Shown: piece after piece, positions 24,543 through 33,207 of the stretch
How positions within the stretch are numbered: position 1 is the first letter of the stretch
Layout of the letters: each line of letters begins with the position of its first letter
Assembly: GCA_965221585.1 (NCBI GenBank)
Contig: OZ244898.1
Location: 1,922,001 to 1,986,000 of the forward strand
Source of the DNA: VXYK01 sp965221585
GTDB taxonomy: Bacteria > Actinomycetota > Acidimicrobiia > Acidimicrobiales > Aldehydirespiratoraceae
Length of the DNA: 64,000 bases
Reading direction: 5' to 3'
Notes under the pieces: model-generated
Database searches by the model: none
What the model saw: the letters and a program-made list of their open reading frames with translations, nothing else
Told to the model about the DNA's origin: nothing
Translations under genes and position numbers: made by a program

Positions 24543-25516
24543 CAGTTCGCACCCGTGGCCCGAGGGTGAGCCGCGCGGTACACGTTCATCAAGCGCTCGA
24601 TCGAGACCTTCGTGTAAACCTGGGTCGTCGAGATCGAGGCGTGGCCGAGCAACTCCTGGACAGTCCGGATATCCGCGCCATGGTCCAACATGTGGGTGGC
24701 ACACGAGTGGCGCAGCACATGGGGAGAGAGTCTGTCACCGAGACCCACCTCGGTCGCGTAGCGGCGTACAACGCCCCAGGCACCCTGTCGGGACAGCCGA
24801 GCGCCTCTTTGGTTGAGGAACACCGCATCGGCATCGCTGCGACGCGCCCAGCGTTCCGGTTCCATCTGCGGGCGCCCTTGCGGCTCGAACCACTGCTGCA
24901 ACGCCGAAGCTGCGTGCCGGCCCAGCGGCACGATCCGTTCAGTTCCGCCCTTGCCCAGCAGACGAATGAGTCCGTCATGCAGATCGATGTCGGCGAACGA
25001 CATGTTCACCAGCTCCGAGACGCGCGCCCCCGTGCCGTAGAGCGTCTCAAGGATCGCCCGATCGCGCCGCGCCACATGATCGGTGCCCGCCACAGCATCA
25101 ATCACCGATGCGACTTCGGCAACGGTCAGGGCCTTGGGCAACCCTCTGGGAACCGGCGGGATCTCCACATCGACCGCGGGATCGTCGAGCCGTTTCTCAT
25201 CGGCCACCAGATACCGGTGCAGCCCCCTCACCGCGACCAAAATCCGCTTCACCGAGGCGACCGCCAACCCAGATCCGACCAGCACATGAACGAAAGCCAC
25301 GATGTCGTCGCTGGTCGCCGTGGCCATGTCCACACCTCGACGATCCAGGTGAGCCTGGTAACGGAGCAGATCGCGGCGATAGGACTCGAGAGTGTTGGGG
25401 GCACGGCCCTTCTCGATCACTAGCCAAGCAAGGAAATCCTCTGCGTTCTCTTCGAGGACCACTGATTCCCCGTCGTCAGGGGAACTGGTTGCCCCTGCGA
25501 CGCTCAGCGGAACCAT
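24542..25516 (-). CDS. xerD: Site-specific tyrosine recombinase XerD
   Basis: 324 aa; resolves chromosome dimers at dif with XerC. An N-terminal SAM-like core-binding domain (AEDFLAWLVIEKGRAPNTLE) is followed by the catalytic domain with Arg in GTGARVSELVN, HVLRHSCATHML, LGHASISTTQVYT with the nucleophile Tyr. Neighbours scpA/scpB and pyrG are the usual XerD context, so it is a chromosomal Xer and not a phage integrase. It starts 3 nt after the NUDIX gene stop. Confidence 0.92.
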   Translation of the reverse strand: MVPLSVAGATSSPDDGESVVLEENAEDFLAWLVIEKGRAPNTLESYRRDLLRYQAHLDRRGVDMATATSDDIVAFVHVLVGSGLAVASVKRILVAVRGLHRYLVADEKRLDDPAVDVEIPPVPRGLPKALTVAEVASVIDAVAGTDHVARRDRAILETLYGTGARVSELVNMSFADIDLHDGLIRLLGKGGTERIVPLGRHAASALQQWFEPQGRPQMEPERWARRSDADAVFLNQRGARLSRQGAWGVVRRYATEVGLGDRLSPHVLRHSCATHMLDHGADIRTVQELLGHASISTTQVYTKVSIERLMNVYRAAHPRATGAN

Positions 25517-25519
25517 CGC

Positions 25520-26083
25520 TCACCGGCCCAGATGTCTAAGCGCCATGAGCAGCCCGACGACTGTCGTGGCGTCTTCGATTCGTCGCTCCGCAATCGCGGC
25601 AACCACATCATCGAGAGCCAAGCGCTCGATGGTCATGTGTTGTTCCTCAGGACCCTGCCGGTTCATCGGTGCCTTCTGCAGATCCGTCGCCAAATACACG
25701 TATGAATACTCATCGCAGAAGCCCGCCGAACTGTAGACGGTGGCCAACAGCACCAAGGAGTCGCTCGAATAGCCAACCTCCTCGATCAGTTCCCGTTTGG
25801 CGGTCGTCTCCGGAGGTTCCCCCGGAACGTCTCGCTTTCCTGCCGGAATCTCCAGTATCTCTTCGCCTATCGCAGCTCGATACTGGCGTACCAGGATCAC
25901 CTCGTCATCAACGACCGGTACGACGGACACGGCACCGGGATGGCGCACGATGTCGCGCTGAATCACCTGGCCATCGGGCGTTTCGAAGTCTCCCGACACG
26001 ACCGTGAAGACCACACCCTGATGGATGGTCCGCTCACTCAGACTTCGAAATCCCGATGGGGACCGAGGTCCCGGATCGGTCAC
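25520..26083 (-). CDS. NUDIX hydrolase, ADP-ribose pyrophosphatase type
   Basis: 187 aa. The NUDIX box is EPPETTAKRELIEEVGY (89-105), with the leading Gly displaced by one residue from the standard spacing; VRQYRAAIGEEILEIPAGKRD before it is typical of ADP-ribose pyrophosphatases. It probably cleaves ADP-ribose to AMP and ribose 5-phosphate. ATG overlaps the pyrG stop by 4 nt. The pyrG-nudix-xerD order is common in actinobacteria. Confidence 0.88.
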   Translation of the reverse strand: MTDPGPRSPSGFRSLSERTIHQGVVFTVVSGDFETPDGQVIQRDIVRHPGAVSVVPVVDDEVILVRQYRAAIGEEILEIPAGKRDVPGEPPETTAKRELIEEVGYSSDSLVLLATVYSSAGFCDEYSYVYLATDLQKAPMNRQGPEEQHMTIERLALDDVVAAIAERRIEDATTVVGLLMALRHLGR

Positions 26084-27795
26084 GACTTCTCAGTTGCGGC
26101 CAGGTCGACATCCGCAGCAACCACATCGACACTGGGCTCATCGATGCTGGGCTCATCGATGCTGGGCTCGACGACATGAGGCAACTGCGGATTGCGACCC
26201 GCAGCCCGCTCCAGAGCCGCCGCCACGAAGGTGCGGAACAGCGGCGCAGGGCGATCCGGGCGGCTCTTGAACTCGGGATGGGCCTGAGTGCCGATCCAAT
26301 ACGGATGGTTCTCCAACTCGATGAACTCGACCAGCCTGCCGTCGGGAGACTCGCCGCTGAGCGTCAGATCGCTCTGCTCGAAGCGCGTACGGTACTTGGG
26401 GTTGAACTCATAGCGATGCCTGTGCCGCTCCGACACCACTTCCTCGCCGTAAGCGATCGCAACCCTCGAATCCGGTTTCAGTTGGGCCACATAAGCGCCG
26501 AGGCGCATCGTGCCGCCCATGTCGGTCACGTCCCGCTGGCTGTCCATAAGGTCGATTACCGGATGACGAGTGCGCGCATCGAACTCTGTCGAGTTCGCAT
26601 GAGCCAGGTTGAGCGCGTTGCGAGCATATTCGATGGTCATCACCTGCATGCCGAGACACAAGCCCAGACACGGCACATCGTGTTCACGGGCGTAACCGGC
26701 GGCAGCGATCTTTCCTTCGATGCCCCTCTCGCCGAACCCGCCGGGGATGACTATGCCGTCGAGGTCCCGCAATCGACCCGCCGCCAACAAACCCTCCGCT
26801 TCCTCGGCCTGCACCCACTCAAGATCGATCAGCGCTCCGTGATGGATCCCAGCATGGTTGAGCGCTTCCACAACTGACAGGTAGGCGTCGGGCAGGCTGA
26901 CGTACTTGCCGATGACGCCGATACGAACCGGGGTCGTGGCCGCCCGTATCCGGGATACCAGCTGTCTCCAGGGTTTCAGATCGAGCGTGTGGTCACCGAG
27001 GCCCAGGATCTTGCAGACATGGGTGTCGAGTCCCGCGTCGTGGAGCACGATCGGAATCTCGTAGAGGCTCGATGCGTCCGGGGCGTTGACAACACCCTCC
27101 ATCGGAACGTCGCACAAGTTCGAGATCTTGCGCCGCAGATCAACGCTGATCTCCTCATCAGAGCGGCACACGATCGCATCGGGCTGGATGCCGCGACTAC
27201 GGAGCTCGGTCACCGAATGCTGCGTGGGTTTGGTCTTCTGCTCCGAAGACGGGCCGATGAACGGCACCAGCGTGACGTGAACGTAGAGAACGTTCTCACG
27301 GCCCACATCAAGACGAAACTGCCGGACCGCTTCAAGGAACGGGAGTATCTCAATGTCGCCGACCGTGCCGCCCACCTCGGTGATCACGACATCCACCTCA
27401 TCGGATGCGAGCCGAGTGATCCGCCTCTTGATCTCATCGGTGATATGGGGAATAACCTGCACGGTCCGACCCAGGTAGTCGCCACGCCGCTCGGCGGCGA
27501 TCACCGACGAGTAGATCGAGCCGGTGGTGGAATTGGAGTCCTGAGTGAGATTCTCGTCGATGAAACGCTCATAGTGCCCGAGGTCGAGGTCGGTCTCTCC
27601 CCCATCGTCGGTGACGAACACCTCGCCATGCTCGAACGGGTTCATCGTGCCGGGATCGATATTGAGGTACGGGTCGAGCTTCTGCATCGTGACCCTGAGA
27701 CCTCGGGCCTTCAGGAGGCGGCCGAGCGAACTTCCGGTGAGCCCCTTGCCGAGCCCACTGACCACTCCTCCGGTCACGAAGATGTGCTTCGTCAT
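26080..27795 (-). CDS. pyrG: CTP synthase
   Basis: 571 aa; makes CTP from UTP, ATP and glutamine. The N-terminal synthetase domain begins KHIFVTGGVVSGLGKGLT with the P-loop, and DPYLNIDPGTMNPF and VGGTVGDIE are signatures. The C-terminal glutamine amidotransferase domain has PGGFGERG, the nucleophile Cys in CLGLCLGMQ, and HPEF for the triad. The last 35 residues are an added tail with three EPSID/EPSVD pentapeptides that the enzyme family does not need. Confidence 0.96.
   Translation of the reverse strand: MTKHIFVTGGVVSGLGKGLTGSSLGRLLKARGLRVTMQKLDPYLNIDPGTMNPFEHGEVFVTDDGGETDLDLGHYERFIDENLTQDSNSTTGSIYSSVIAAERRGDYLGRTVQVIPHITDEIKRRITRLASDEVDVVITEVGGTVGDIEILPFLEAVRQFRLDVGRENVLYVHVTLVPFIGPSSEQKTKPTQHSVTELRSRGIQPDAIVCRSDEEISVDLRRKISNLCDVPMEGVVNAPDASSLYEIPIVLHDAGLDTHVCKILGLGDHTLDLKPWRQLVSRIRAATTPVRIGVIGKYVSLPDAYLSVVEALNHAGIHHGALIDLEWVQAEEAEGLLAAGRLRDLDGIVIPGGFGERGIEGKIAAAGYAREHDVPCLGLCLGMQVMTIEYARNALNLAHANSTEFDARTRHPVIDLMDSQRDVTDMGGTMRLGAYVAQLKPDSRVAIAYGEEVVSERHRHRYEFNPKYRTRFEQSDLTLSGESPDGRLVEFIELENHPYWIGTQAHPEFKSRPDRPAPLFRTFVAAALERAAGRNPQLPHVVEPSIDEPSIDEPSVDVVAADVDLAATEKS
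26125..26169 (-). repeat. Three 15-bp tandem repeats at the pyrG 3' end
   Basis: Units of 15 bp (ATCGATGCTGGGCTC on the plus strand, first unit with two changes) encode EPSID, EPSID and EPSVD in the C-terminal tail of CTP synthase. The period keeps the frame, as in the methyltransferase repeat at 528-617. Confidence 0.9.
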
Positions 27796-27804
27796 CGGGA
27801 ACTC

Positions 27805-27810
27805 AACTTA
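27805..27810 (-). promoter_or_regulatory. Possible -10 hexamer for pyrG
   Basis: TAAGTT lies 9 nt before the ATG at 27795, slightly farther than at the other leaderless heads. Confidence 0.3.
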
Positions 27811-27843
27811 TCCAAATCCGGGCCGAAAGGCGCGCATTGTCTA

Positions 27844-27988
27844 CGCCGGGCGTAGCCGGAGCCGCGGCAGCCGTCGCCGAGGGCAGGCCGGAGCCGCGTT
27901 GTTTGCGCCGGGCGTAGCCGGAGCCGCGGCAGCCGTCGCCGAGGGCAGGCCGGAGCCGCGTTGTTTGCGCCGGGCGTAGCCGGAGCCG
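27844..27988. repeat. 62-bp intergenic tandem repeat between pyrG and recN
   Basis: Two full units (27844-27905 and 27906-27967) and a 21-bp partial third unit beginning CGCCGGGCGTAGCCGGAGCC. Within each unit GCCGGAGCCGCG occurs twice. The period is not a multiple of three. Hairpins can form on either strand. It fills nearly all of the space between the recN stop (28040) and the pyrG promoter. Confidence 0.92.
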
Positions 27989-28039
27989 TGGAGAACTTCA
28001 GCGGTGGGTCCAGCCGGGCGCAGGCTTCCGCGGACGGCA

Positions 28040-29671
28040 TCAGCGGGAGCGATCCCGCAGGAGTTCGACTGCATGACTATGAGCCGCCTGCGAATCAGGG
28101 GAACCGGACAGCATCCGGCTCAATTCGACAATGCGAGACTCGTGGTCGAGCAGTTGAGCGACACTGACCGTGGCGCCGTCAACTTCGGCTTTGGTGACAC
28201 ACAGGTGCTGGTCAGCGGCAGCTGCGATCTGTGCCAAATGGGTCACAACCAGCACTTGATGATCGACCGCCAACGAAGCCAGCGACTGCGCGACCGTATT
28301 AGCCGCTTGGCCACCTATACCCGCGTCAACCTCGTCGAACACCAGAGTTGGCGGTCCCACCGTGAGGACCATTCGCAGAGCCAGAGCCGCGCGCGCCAAC
28401 TCACCGCCTGATGCGACCTTGGCCAACGGCAACAGGTCATGCCCGGCGTTGGCCGCCAGCCACAGCGAGACATCGGTGCCCGCCGGTCCGTCGACCTTCA
28501 CCTCCACCGAGGCCGCAGGCATCGCCAAACCCGTGAGATGCTGCTCTACGGCCGCGGCCAGTTCGGGTGCCGCAGCACGGCGGGCACTCAACACCTTCGA
28601 CTGCTCTGCCGCCAGTTCCTCGCGAATCGATACGAGCTTGGAGTCAAGGGCCACGGCCCGTTCATCGTGGGACCTGAGTTCTTCCAGACGTTGCGCAACG
28701 GTCTGTCCGTAGCTGGTCACTTCGGCAAGGTCCGCGCCGTACTTGCGCCGCAACTCCCGCAGCAAGGCCCGGCGTTGCCGCAGCAGCTCGAGCTGCTCGG
28801 GATCGTCCTGGATTGTCTCGACCCGGTCGCGAGCTTCGCCTGCGACATCAGTGAGTTCTTCGACAATCGACCCGAGCCGCTCGGAAAGATCAGAAAAAGG
28901 TTTGCGACCCTGCAATTCTGCGAGCGCCGCGGAGAGTGCCTCGAGCGCCACCGAGTCAGAATCGAGCAGGCTGACCACCCTCGCGGCAGCCTCACGATGA
29001 GCACTGGCCGCGGCCAACAGATCTTCTTGGTGGTCGAGGCGGACATCTTCGTCGGCGTCGACGATGTTGGCGGCCTCAATCTCGTCGACCTGGTATGTGA
29101 GCAGATCGATTTCTCGAGCACGATCCCGTTCATCGCCGCCCAATTCGGCCAGGGCGGCCTCGCAGGCTCGCAGGTCGTCGTAGAGCGACGCCAGGCGAGC
29201 CGTGTCTATGCCTCCGAAACGGTCGAGCGCCGCTCGCTGCACGGTGCCTTTCAACAACGACTGATGCGAATGTTGCCCGTGGAGGTCAACCAGATCCACG
29301 CTGTGGTCTGCCAAGGCACTCACCGTGGCGAGACGACCGTCGATATAGACGCGAGAGCGGCCGTTTCGAGGAACCACGCGTCGCACAACGAGTTCAGTGT
29401 CACCATCGACGAACCGGCCCTCGATCTCACCTTCGGCGGCACCCGGACTCACCAGTGACGGGTCTGCGCGGCCTCCGGTCAACAGATCGATAGCGCTGAC
29501 GATCAGTGTCTTGCCCGCTCCCGTCTCACCTGTCACTGCCGTCATCCCGGGACCCAGAAGCAGGGTCGCTTCATCGATGACGCCGAGGTTTCGTACCACC
29601 AGTTCGGTCAACACAACTGCTCTCCGCCTATTCCGCCCAGTTCGGACACCGGTATCCGTATCGGCATCCAT
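28040..29671 (-). CDS. recN: DNA repair protein RecN
   Basis: 543 aa SMC-like ATPase for double-strand-break repair. The N-terminus LTELVVRNLGVIDEATL and the Walker A GETGAGKT (48-55) are followed by LHGQHSHQSLL, a long coiled coil about 150-360, KVASGGELARAALALR (ABC signature), LVFDEVDAGIGG (Walker B) and VTHLAQIAA. Slightly short because of compact coils. An internal start near residue 20 cannot be excluded. It follows nadK on the same strand after 54 nt with a hairpin between. Confidence 0.95.
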   Translation of the reverse strand: MDADTDTGVRTGRNRRRAVVLTELVVRNLGVIDEATLLLGPGMTAVTGETGAGKTLIVSAIDLLTGGRADPSLVSPGAAEGEIEGRFVDGDTELVVRRVVPRNGRSRVYIDGRLATVSALADHSVDLVDLHGQHSHQSLLKGTVQRAALDRFGGIDTARLASLYDDLRACEAALAELGGDERDRAREIDLLTYQVDEIEAANIVDADEDVRLDHQEDLLAAASAHREAAARVVSLLDSDSVALEALSAALAELQGRKPFSDLSERLGSIVEELTDVAGEARDRVETIQDDPEQLELLRQRRALLRELRRKYGADLAEVTSYGQTVAQRLEELRSHDERAVALDSKLVSIREELAAEQSKVLSARRAAAPELAAAVEQHLTGLAMPAASVEVKVDGPAGTDVSLWLAANAGHDLLPLAKVASGGELARAALALRMVLTVGPPTLVFDEVDAGIGGQAANTVAQSLASLAVDHQVLVVTHLAQIAAAADQHLCVTKAEVDGATVSVAQLLDHESRIVELSRMLSGSPDSQAAHSHAVELLRDRSR

Positions 29672-29700
29672 ATTCCTATCACCACCGGAAACGATTGCAC

Positions 29701-29717
29701 CCGCTGGTTTCCAGCGG
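29701..29717 (-). terminator. GC hairpin between nadK and recN
   Basis: A 7-bp stem CCGCTGG/CCAGCGG with a 3-nt loop lies between the nadK stop and the recN start. No T-run follows, so it may slow or protect transcripts instead of terminating them. Confidence 0.3.
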
Positions 29718-29725
29718 TCATGGTG

Positions 29726-30577
29726 CTAACGGTCATTCAACCCGAATTTTGCCTTCAACACCCGTTGGAATCGCCGTGGTCCGAAGGTGACAAGATGAAC
29801 CGATTGGTCCGCCGCGGTGCACTCGATCGAATCACCATCGCCGATCACCATCAACCTGCGACCATCCACCGACACTGCCGCCGGGCGATGCCCGTCGATG
29901 GACAGGCGCAGCCGGGTCTTCGGCGGAAGCACCAAAGCCCGGTCAAAGGGCATGTGAGGGGCCACCGGGGTGAGCAGCAGCGCTCGATGGGTGGCGTCGA
30001 TAATCGGGCCTCTCGCCGAAAAGGCATAGGCGGTCGAGCCTGTCGGGCTGGCCACGATAAGGCCGTCCGCCGCGTAGGTCGTAAAGAACTCGCCATCTAT
30101 GGACACCGCGAGCCGGACCGTGTTGGCTTCCGAGGTTCGTTCGATCACCGCCTCGTTCAGGGCCAGATGCGTGCTTGTGGTGCCCGCCACCGTCAAGTCC
30201 GTTCGTACCAGCATTCGCTCTTCGATGTCGTAGCTGCCACCGACCACCCTGGCGATGGCGTCTTGGGCCTCGTCTGGAGCCACCTCGGTCAAGTACCCGA
30301 GCCTGCCGTGGTTCACCCCCAGGATCGGGATCTCGTTGCCCGCCAACAACTCCACGGCCCGCAATATCGAACCGTCCCCTCCCAGAGTCACAACCAAGTC
30401 GAGACCCGCGCAGAAATCCGACGCTGCCACAACTCTGGGATCAAGGTCCAGAGCACCTGCGTCGTCGGGAGGCACGCGTACCTCGTGGCCTTCGCTGATG
30501 AGCCATTGCGCCAGGACGCGGGCATGCACGGCAGCCTGATCCCGACCTAAATGCACGATCAGGCCGACGACGCTCAC
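29726..30577 (-). CDS. nadK: NAD kinase
   Basis: 283 aa; phosphorylates NAD to NADP. GGDGS (66-70) is the catalytic motif, NHGRLGYL (89-96) and the later SPTGSTAYAFSARGP are the nucleotide-binding signatures. The GTG start overlaps the tlyA stop by 4 nt. tlyA-nadK-recN is a conserved actinobacterial trio. Confidence 0.96.
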   Translation of the reverse strand: MSVVGLIVHLGRDQAAVHARVLAQWLISEGHEVRVPPDDAGALDLDPRVVAASDFCAGLDLVVTLGGDGSILRAVELLAGNEIPILGVNHGRLGYLTEVAPDEAQDAIARVVGGSYDIEERMLVRTDLTVAGTTSTHLALNEAVIERTSEANTVRLAVSIDGEFFTTYAADGLIVASPTGSTAYAFSARGPIIDATHRALLLTPVAPHMPFDRALVLPPKTRLRLSIDGHRPAAVSVDGRRLMVIGDGDSIECTAADQSVHLVTFGPRRFQRVLKAKFGLNDR

Positions 30578-31392
30578 GACAGTCGCCCCCGCTCGGCGAG
30601 AGCTTCTGTGACCGCGGCGTCGAGCAGGCCGGGATCGAGTCGACCAACGTCCTGCTTTCGTGCGTGCAAGAGGAACTCAACGTTGCCGCCGGCACCGGTT
30701 ATCGGAGAAGCCATGGCCCCTATGATGGCCGCTCCGTGGCTCAATAGCGCTTCAGATACCTCACCGAGTGCCCGACGCCAGATCGCGGGGTCGCGAATAA
30801 TCCCCCGACCCTTGCCGGCTTCGGCCTTTCCCGCTTCGAACTGAGGCTTCACCAGCACCACCAGATCGCCGCCGCAACGAACCAGTCCAACCAGTGCTTC
30901 CGCAACCGTCCGCAACGAAATGAACGAGAGGTCCGCGACCACCAGGTCGGCGACCCCGCCGACATCGCCCGGTCGCACGTAGCGGATGTTGGTCTGCTCA
31001 TGCACCTCTACGCGAGGATCGGCAGCCAGGGACTCATGCAATTGGTTCCGCCCCACATCGACCGCCACCACCGCGGCGGCGCCCCGACTCAACACGCAGT
31101 CGGTGAACCCACCAGTCGAGGAACCCGCGTCGACGACACGCAGACCACCGCAGTCCAGCGCGAACCGGTCCAGTGCGGCCGAGAGTTTGCGGCCGCCCCT
31201 CGATACGAATCGGGGTGCGTCGCCGGCGACTTCGACGGCTTCTCCCGGACTGACAAGTCGCGCCGCCTTGTAAGCGAGAGCGCCGCCTACCGTGACACGC
31301 CCTTCCGCTATGACCTGTTGAGCCCGGGTCCGGCTCTCGACTATGCCCCGTCTCACCAGTTCGGAATCGAGCCGGCGCCGGACCATCACCAT
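30574..31392 (-). CDS. tlyA: TlyA-family rRNA 2'-O-methyltransferase
   Basis: 272 aa. Residues about 4-60 form an S4-like RNA-binding domain (RRLDSELVRRGIVESRTRAQ); RFVSRGGRKLSAALDRF and VVDAGSSTGGFTDCVL begin the FtsJ-like methyltransferase, and LVVADLSFISL, LVKPQFEAGK are its later motifs. In mycobacteria TlyA methylates 16S and 23S rRNA and affects capreomycin sensitivity; the sites here are inferred. It lies 52 nt after the HAD gene. Confidence 0.93.
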   Translation of the reverse strand: MVMVRRRLDSELVRRGIVESRTRAQQVIAEGRVTVGGALAYKAARLVSPGEAVEVAGDAPRFVSRGGRKLSAALDRFALDCGGLRVVDAGSSTGGFTDCVLSRGAAAVVAVDVGRNQLHESLAADPRVEVHEQTNIRYVRPGDVGGVADLVVADLSFISLRTVAEALVGLVRCGGDLVVLVKPQFEAGKAEAGKGRGIIRDPAIWRRALGEVSEALLSHGAAIIGAMASPITGAGGNVEFLLHARKQDVGRLDPGLLDAAVTEALAERGRLS

Positions 31393-31444
31393 TCCACCGA
31401 ACGATCCGCAGACCTCTTCGCCGACCCCAAGTCGGTCGAGGCAC

Positions 31445-32197
31445 TCACGCCCGCACCTTCATGACGAGCTGGGACAGATCGTCGGCAACAACCTCCGGTG
31501 CGGGCTCGACAGGCAGATCATCGCTTGAGGTGACACCACTCAGAACCAGCCCGAAGCGATAGCCCATGGCCCGGGCGAACAGGCCGTCGGTCTCTGGACG
31601 GTCACCCACCACGATCCCGTTGGGACCCAACCTGGCACGCACCAGTTCAGCCATCGGCTGGTGCGGTTTCCCGGCGATTTCGGGCTGCACTCCCGAAGCT
31701 GTAGTAACCGCCGCAACGATCGCTCCGTTACCCGGGAGCAGGCCGTCCGCATCAGGGAAGGTCGAGTCGTCGTTGGTGGCGACGAATCGGGCTCCGTCGC
31801 GCAACCCACGCATCGCGTCGGTCATTGCCTGGTAGTCGAAATCCGCGCTGATCCCGATCACGACGACGTCCGCGGGCACCCCGCCACCGACTATCTCGAC
31901 ATCGCGGAGCTGCAACTCGGCTCGCAGACCCGCGCTCCCGATCACATATGCCCGAACGCCGCGCGAGACCATTGCCGCGGCAGCCATCGCAGAGGTGACG
32001 ACCAGATCCTCGGCATCGCCGATTCCGTGTCCCGCCAGCTTCTCTGCGACTTCTGACGGCGAGCGGGCCGCAGAGTTGGTAACGAACGCCAACCGCTCAC
32101 CTTCGGCGCGGAGTTGTGCTACCGCTTCCGCCGCTCCCGGAACAGCTCGTCGGCCACACCAGACGACACCGTCAAGATCGATCGCCCAAGCAGTCAG
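31445..32197 (-). CDS. HAD-superfamily IIA phosphatase (NagD-like) with probable CTG start
   Basis: About 250 aa if started at the CTG at 32197. That choice includes the catalytic motif I IDLDGVVW (Asp7 and Asp9 as nucleophile and acid), which the first ordinary start (TTG at 32092) would remove. VTNSAA is motif II, and GDRPETDGLFARAMG gives motif III/IV with the C-terminal cap. No ATG, GTG or TTG lies between the CTG and the upstream in-frame stop. The CTG overlaps the korB stop as CTGA, the same geometry as the ATGA/GTGA junctions elsewhere. It probably dephosphorylates a small metabolite. Confidence 0.8.
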   Translation of the reverse strand: MTAWAIDLDGVVWCGRRAVPGAAEAVAQLRAEGERLAFVTNSAARSPSEVAEKLAGHGIGDAEDLVVTSAMAAAAMVSRGVRAYVIGSAGLRAELQLRDVEIVGGGVPADVVVIGISADFDYQAMTDAMRGLRDGARFVATNDDSTFPDADGLLPGNGAIVAAVTTASGVQPEIAGKPHQPMAELVRARLGPNGIVVGDRPETDGLFARAMGYRFGLVLSGVTSSDDLPVEPAPEVVADDLSQLVMKVRA

Positions 32198-33207
32198 TTG
32201 ACTTCCCAGGTCGGCAGGCTGTGGAGCAGTTCATCAAGATCACCGGGTCCGCGGTCAGCCTGTGCCGCCGCGATCTGGGCGTCGATCCCACCGCCATACT
32301 CGAGCCGGTCCACAGCGCAATAGACACCAATAGGAGTCGGACTCTGGCGATCGTCGGCCAAACGGCTCAACGCGAACGCCACCGAGAGATCCGTTGCGGT
32401 CTCGTCATGGACGTGGAGCGCGTCGACACCGACTTCGTCAACCGACACGATACGGGCAACGCCGTCGTCGAGTATCACTCCCCGTTCGCCGTTCGGGCCG
32501 AAACGAACTGGCTCTCCGTGCTCAAGAGGGATCAACATCTCCGCACGGGCGTCCTTCTTGGTGAGAGCTGCGAAGGCGCCGTCGTTGAAGACGTTACAGT
32601 TCTGGTAGACCTCGACGATCGCGGCTCCGCGGTGATTGTGGGCCCTGCGAAAAACCTCCTGCATATGGGCGCGATCCATGTCGTGGGTGCGCGCCACGAA
32701 CGAAGCTTCTGCGCCGAGCGCGACCGAGATGGGATTGAAGGGCGTGTCGAGCGAACCCATCGGGGTCGACTTGGTCACCTTGCCGACCTCGCTGGTCGGA
32801 GAGTACTGGCCCTTGGTCAGTCCATAGATCTGGTTGTTGAACAAGAGGATCGTCAGATTGACGTTGCGGCGCAGCGCATGGATCAGGTGATTCCCGCCTA
32901 TCGACAACATGTCGCCGTCACCGCCGACCACCCAGACGTCAAGATCGCGGCGGGCCATGGCCAGCCCCGTGGCTATCGCCGGTGACCGGCCATGAATAGC
33001 GTGCAGTCCGTAGGTGTTCATGTAGTACGGGAAACGGGCCGCGCAACCGATCCCGGAGACGAAGACGGTGTCCTCGCGGCTGGTACCGAGCTCGGGCATC
33101 AGCAGCTGCATTGCCGTGAGAATCGAGTAGTCGCCGCATCCCGGACACCAACGCACCTCCTGGTCGCTGGTCCAGTCCTTCTTGGTGGTGACGGCGCTGT
33201 CGCTCAC
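32194..33207 (-). CDS. korB: 2-oxoacid:ferredoxin oxidoreductase, beta subunit
   Basis: 337 aa from the GTG at 33207, which overlaps korA by 4 nt (GTGA). It binds thiamine diphosphate: RWCPGCGDYS near 20 is the family signature with cluster or folding cysteines, GGDGDMLSIGGNH and NNQIYGLTKGQYSPTS form the ThDP/Mg site. With KorA it would decarboxylate 2-oxoglutarate (or another 2-oxoacid) to acyl-CoA and reduce ferredoxin. No extra ferredoxin domain is present. Confidence 0.92.
   Translation of the reverse strand: MSDSAVTTKKDWTSDQEVRWCPGCGDYSILTAMQLLMPELGTSREDTVFVSGIGCAARFPYYMNTYGLHAIHGRSPAIATGLAMARRDLDVWVVGGDGDMLSIGGNHLIHALRRNVNLTILLFNNQIYGLTKGQYSPTSEVGKVTKSTPMGSLDTPFNPISVALGAEASFVARTHDMDRAHMQEVFRRAHNHRGAAIVEVYQNCNVFNDGAFAALTKKDARAEMLIPLEHGEPVRFGPNGERGVILDDGVARIVSVDEVGVDALHVHDETATDLSVAFALSRLADDRQSPTPIGVYCAVDRLEYGGGIDAQIAAAQADRGPGDLDELLHSLPTWEVN

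Noticed and set aside
27844..27988. CRISPR array
   Set aside because: The 62-bp units, like those at 528 and 21938, are directly joined without unique spacers, and no cas gene is present.
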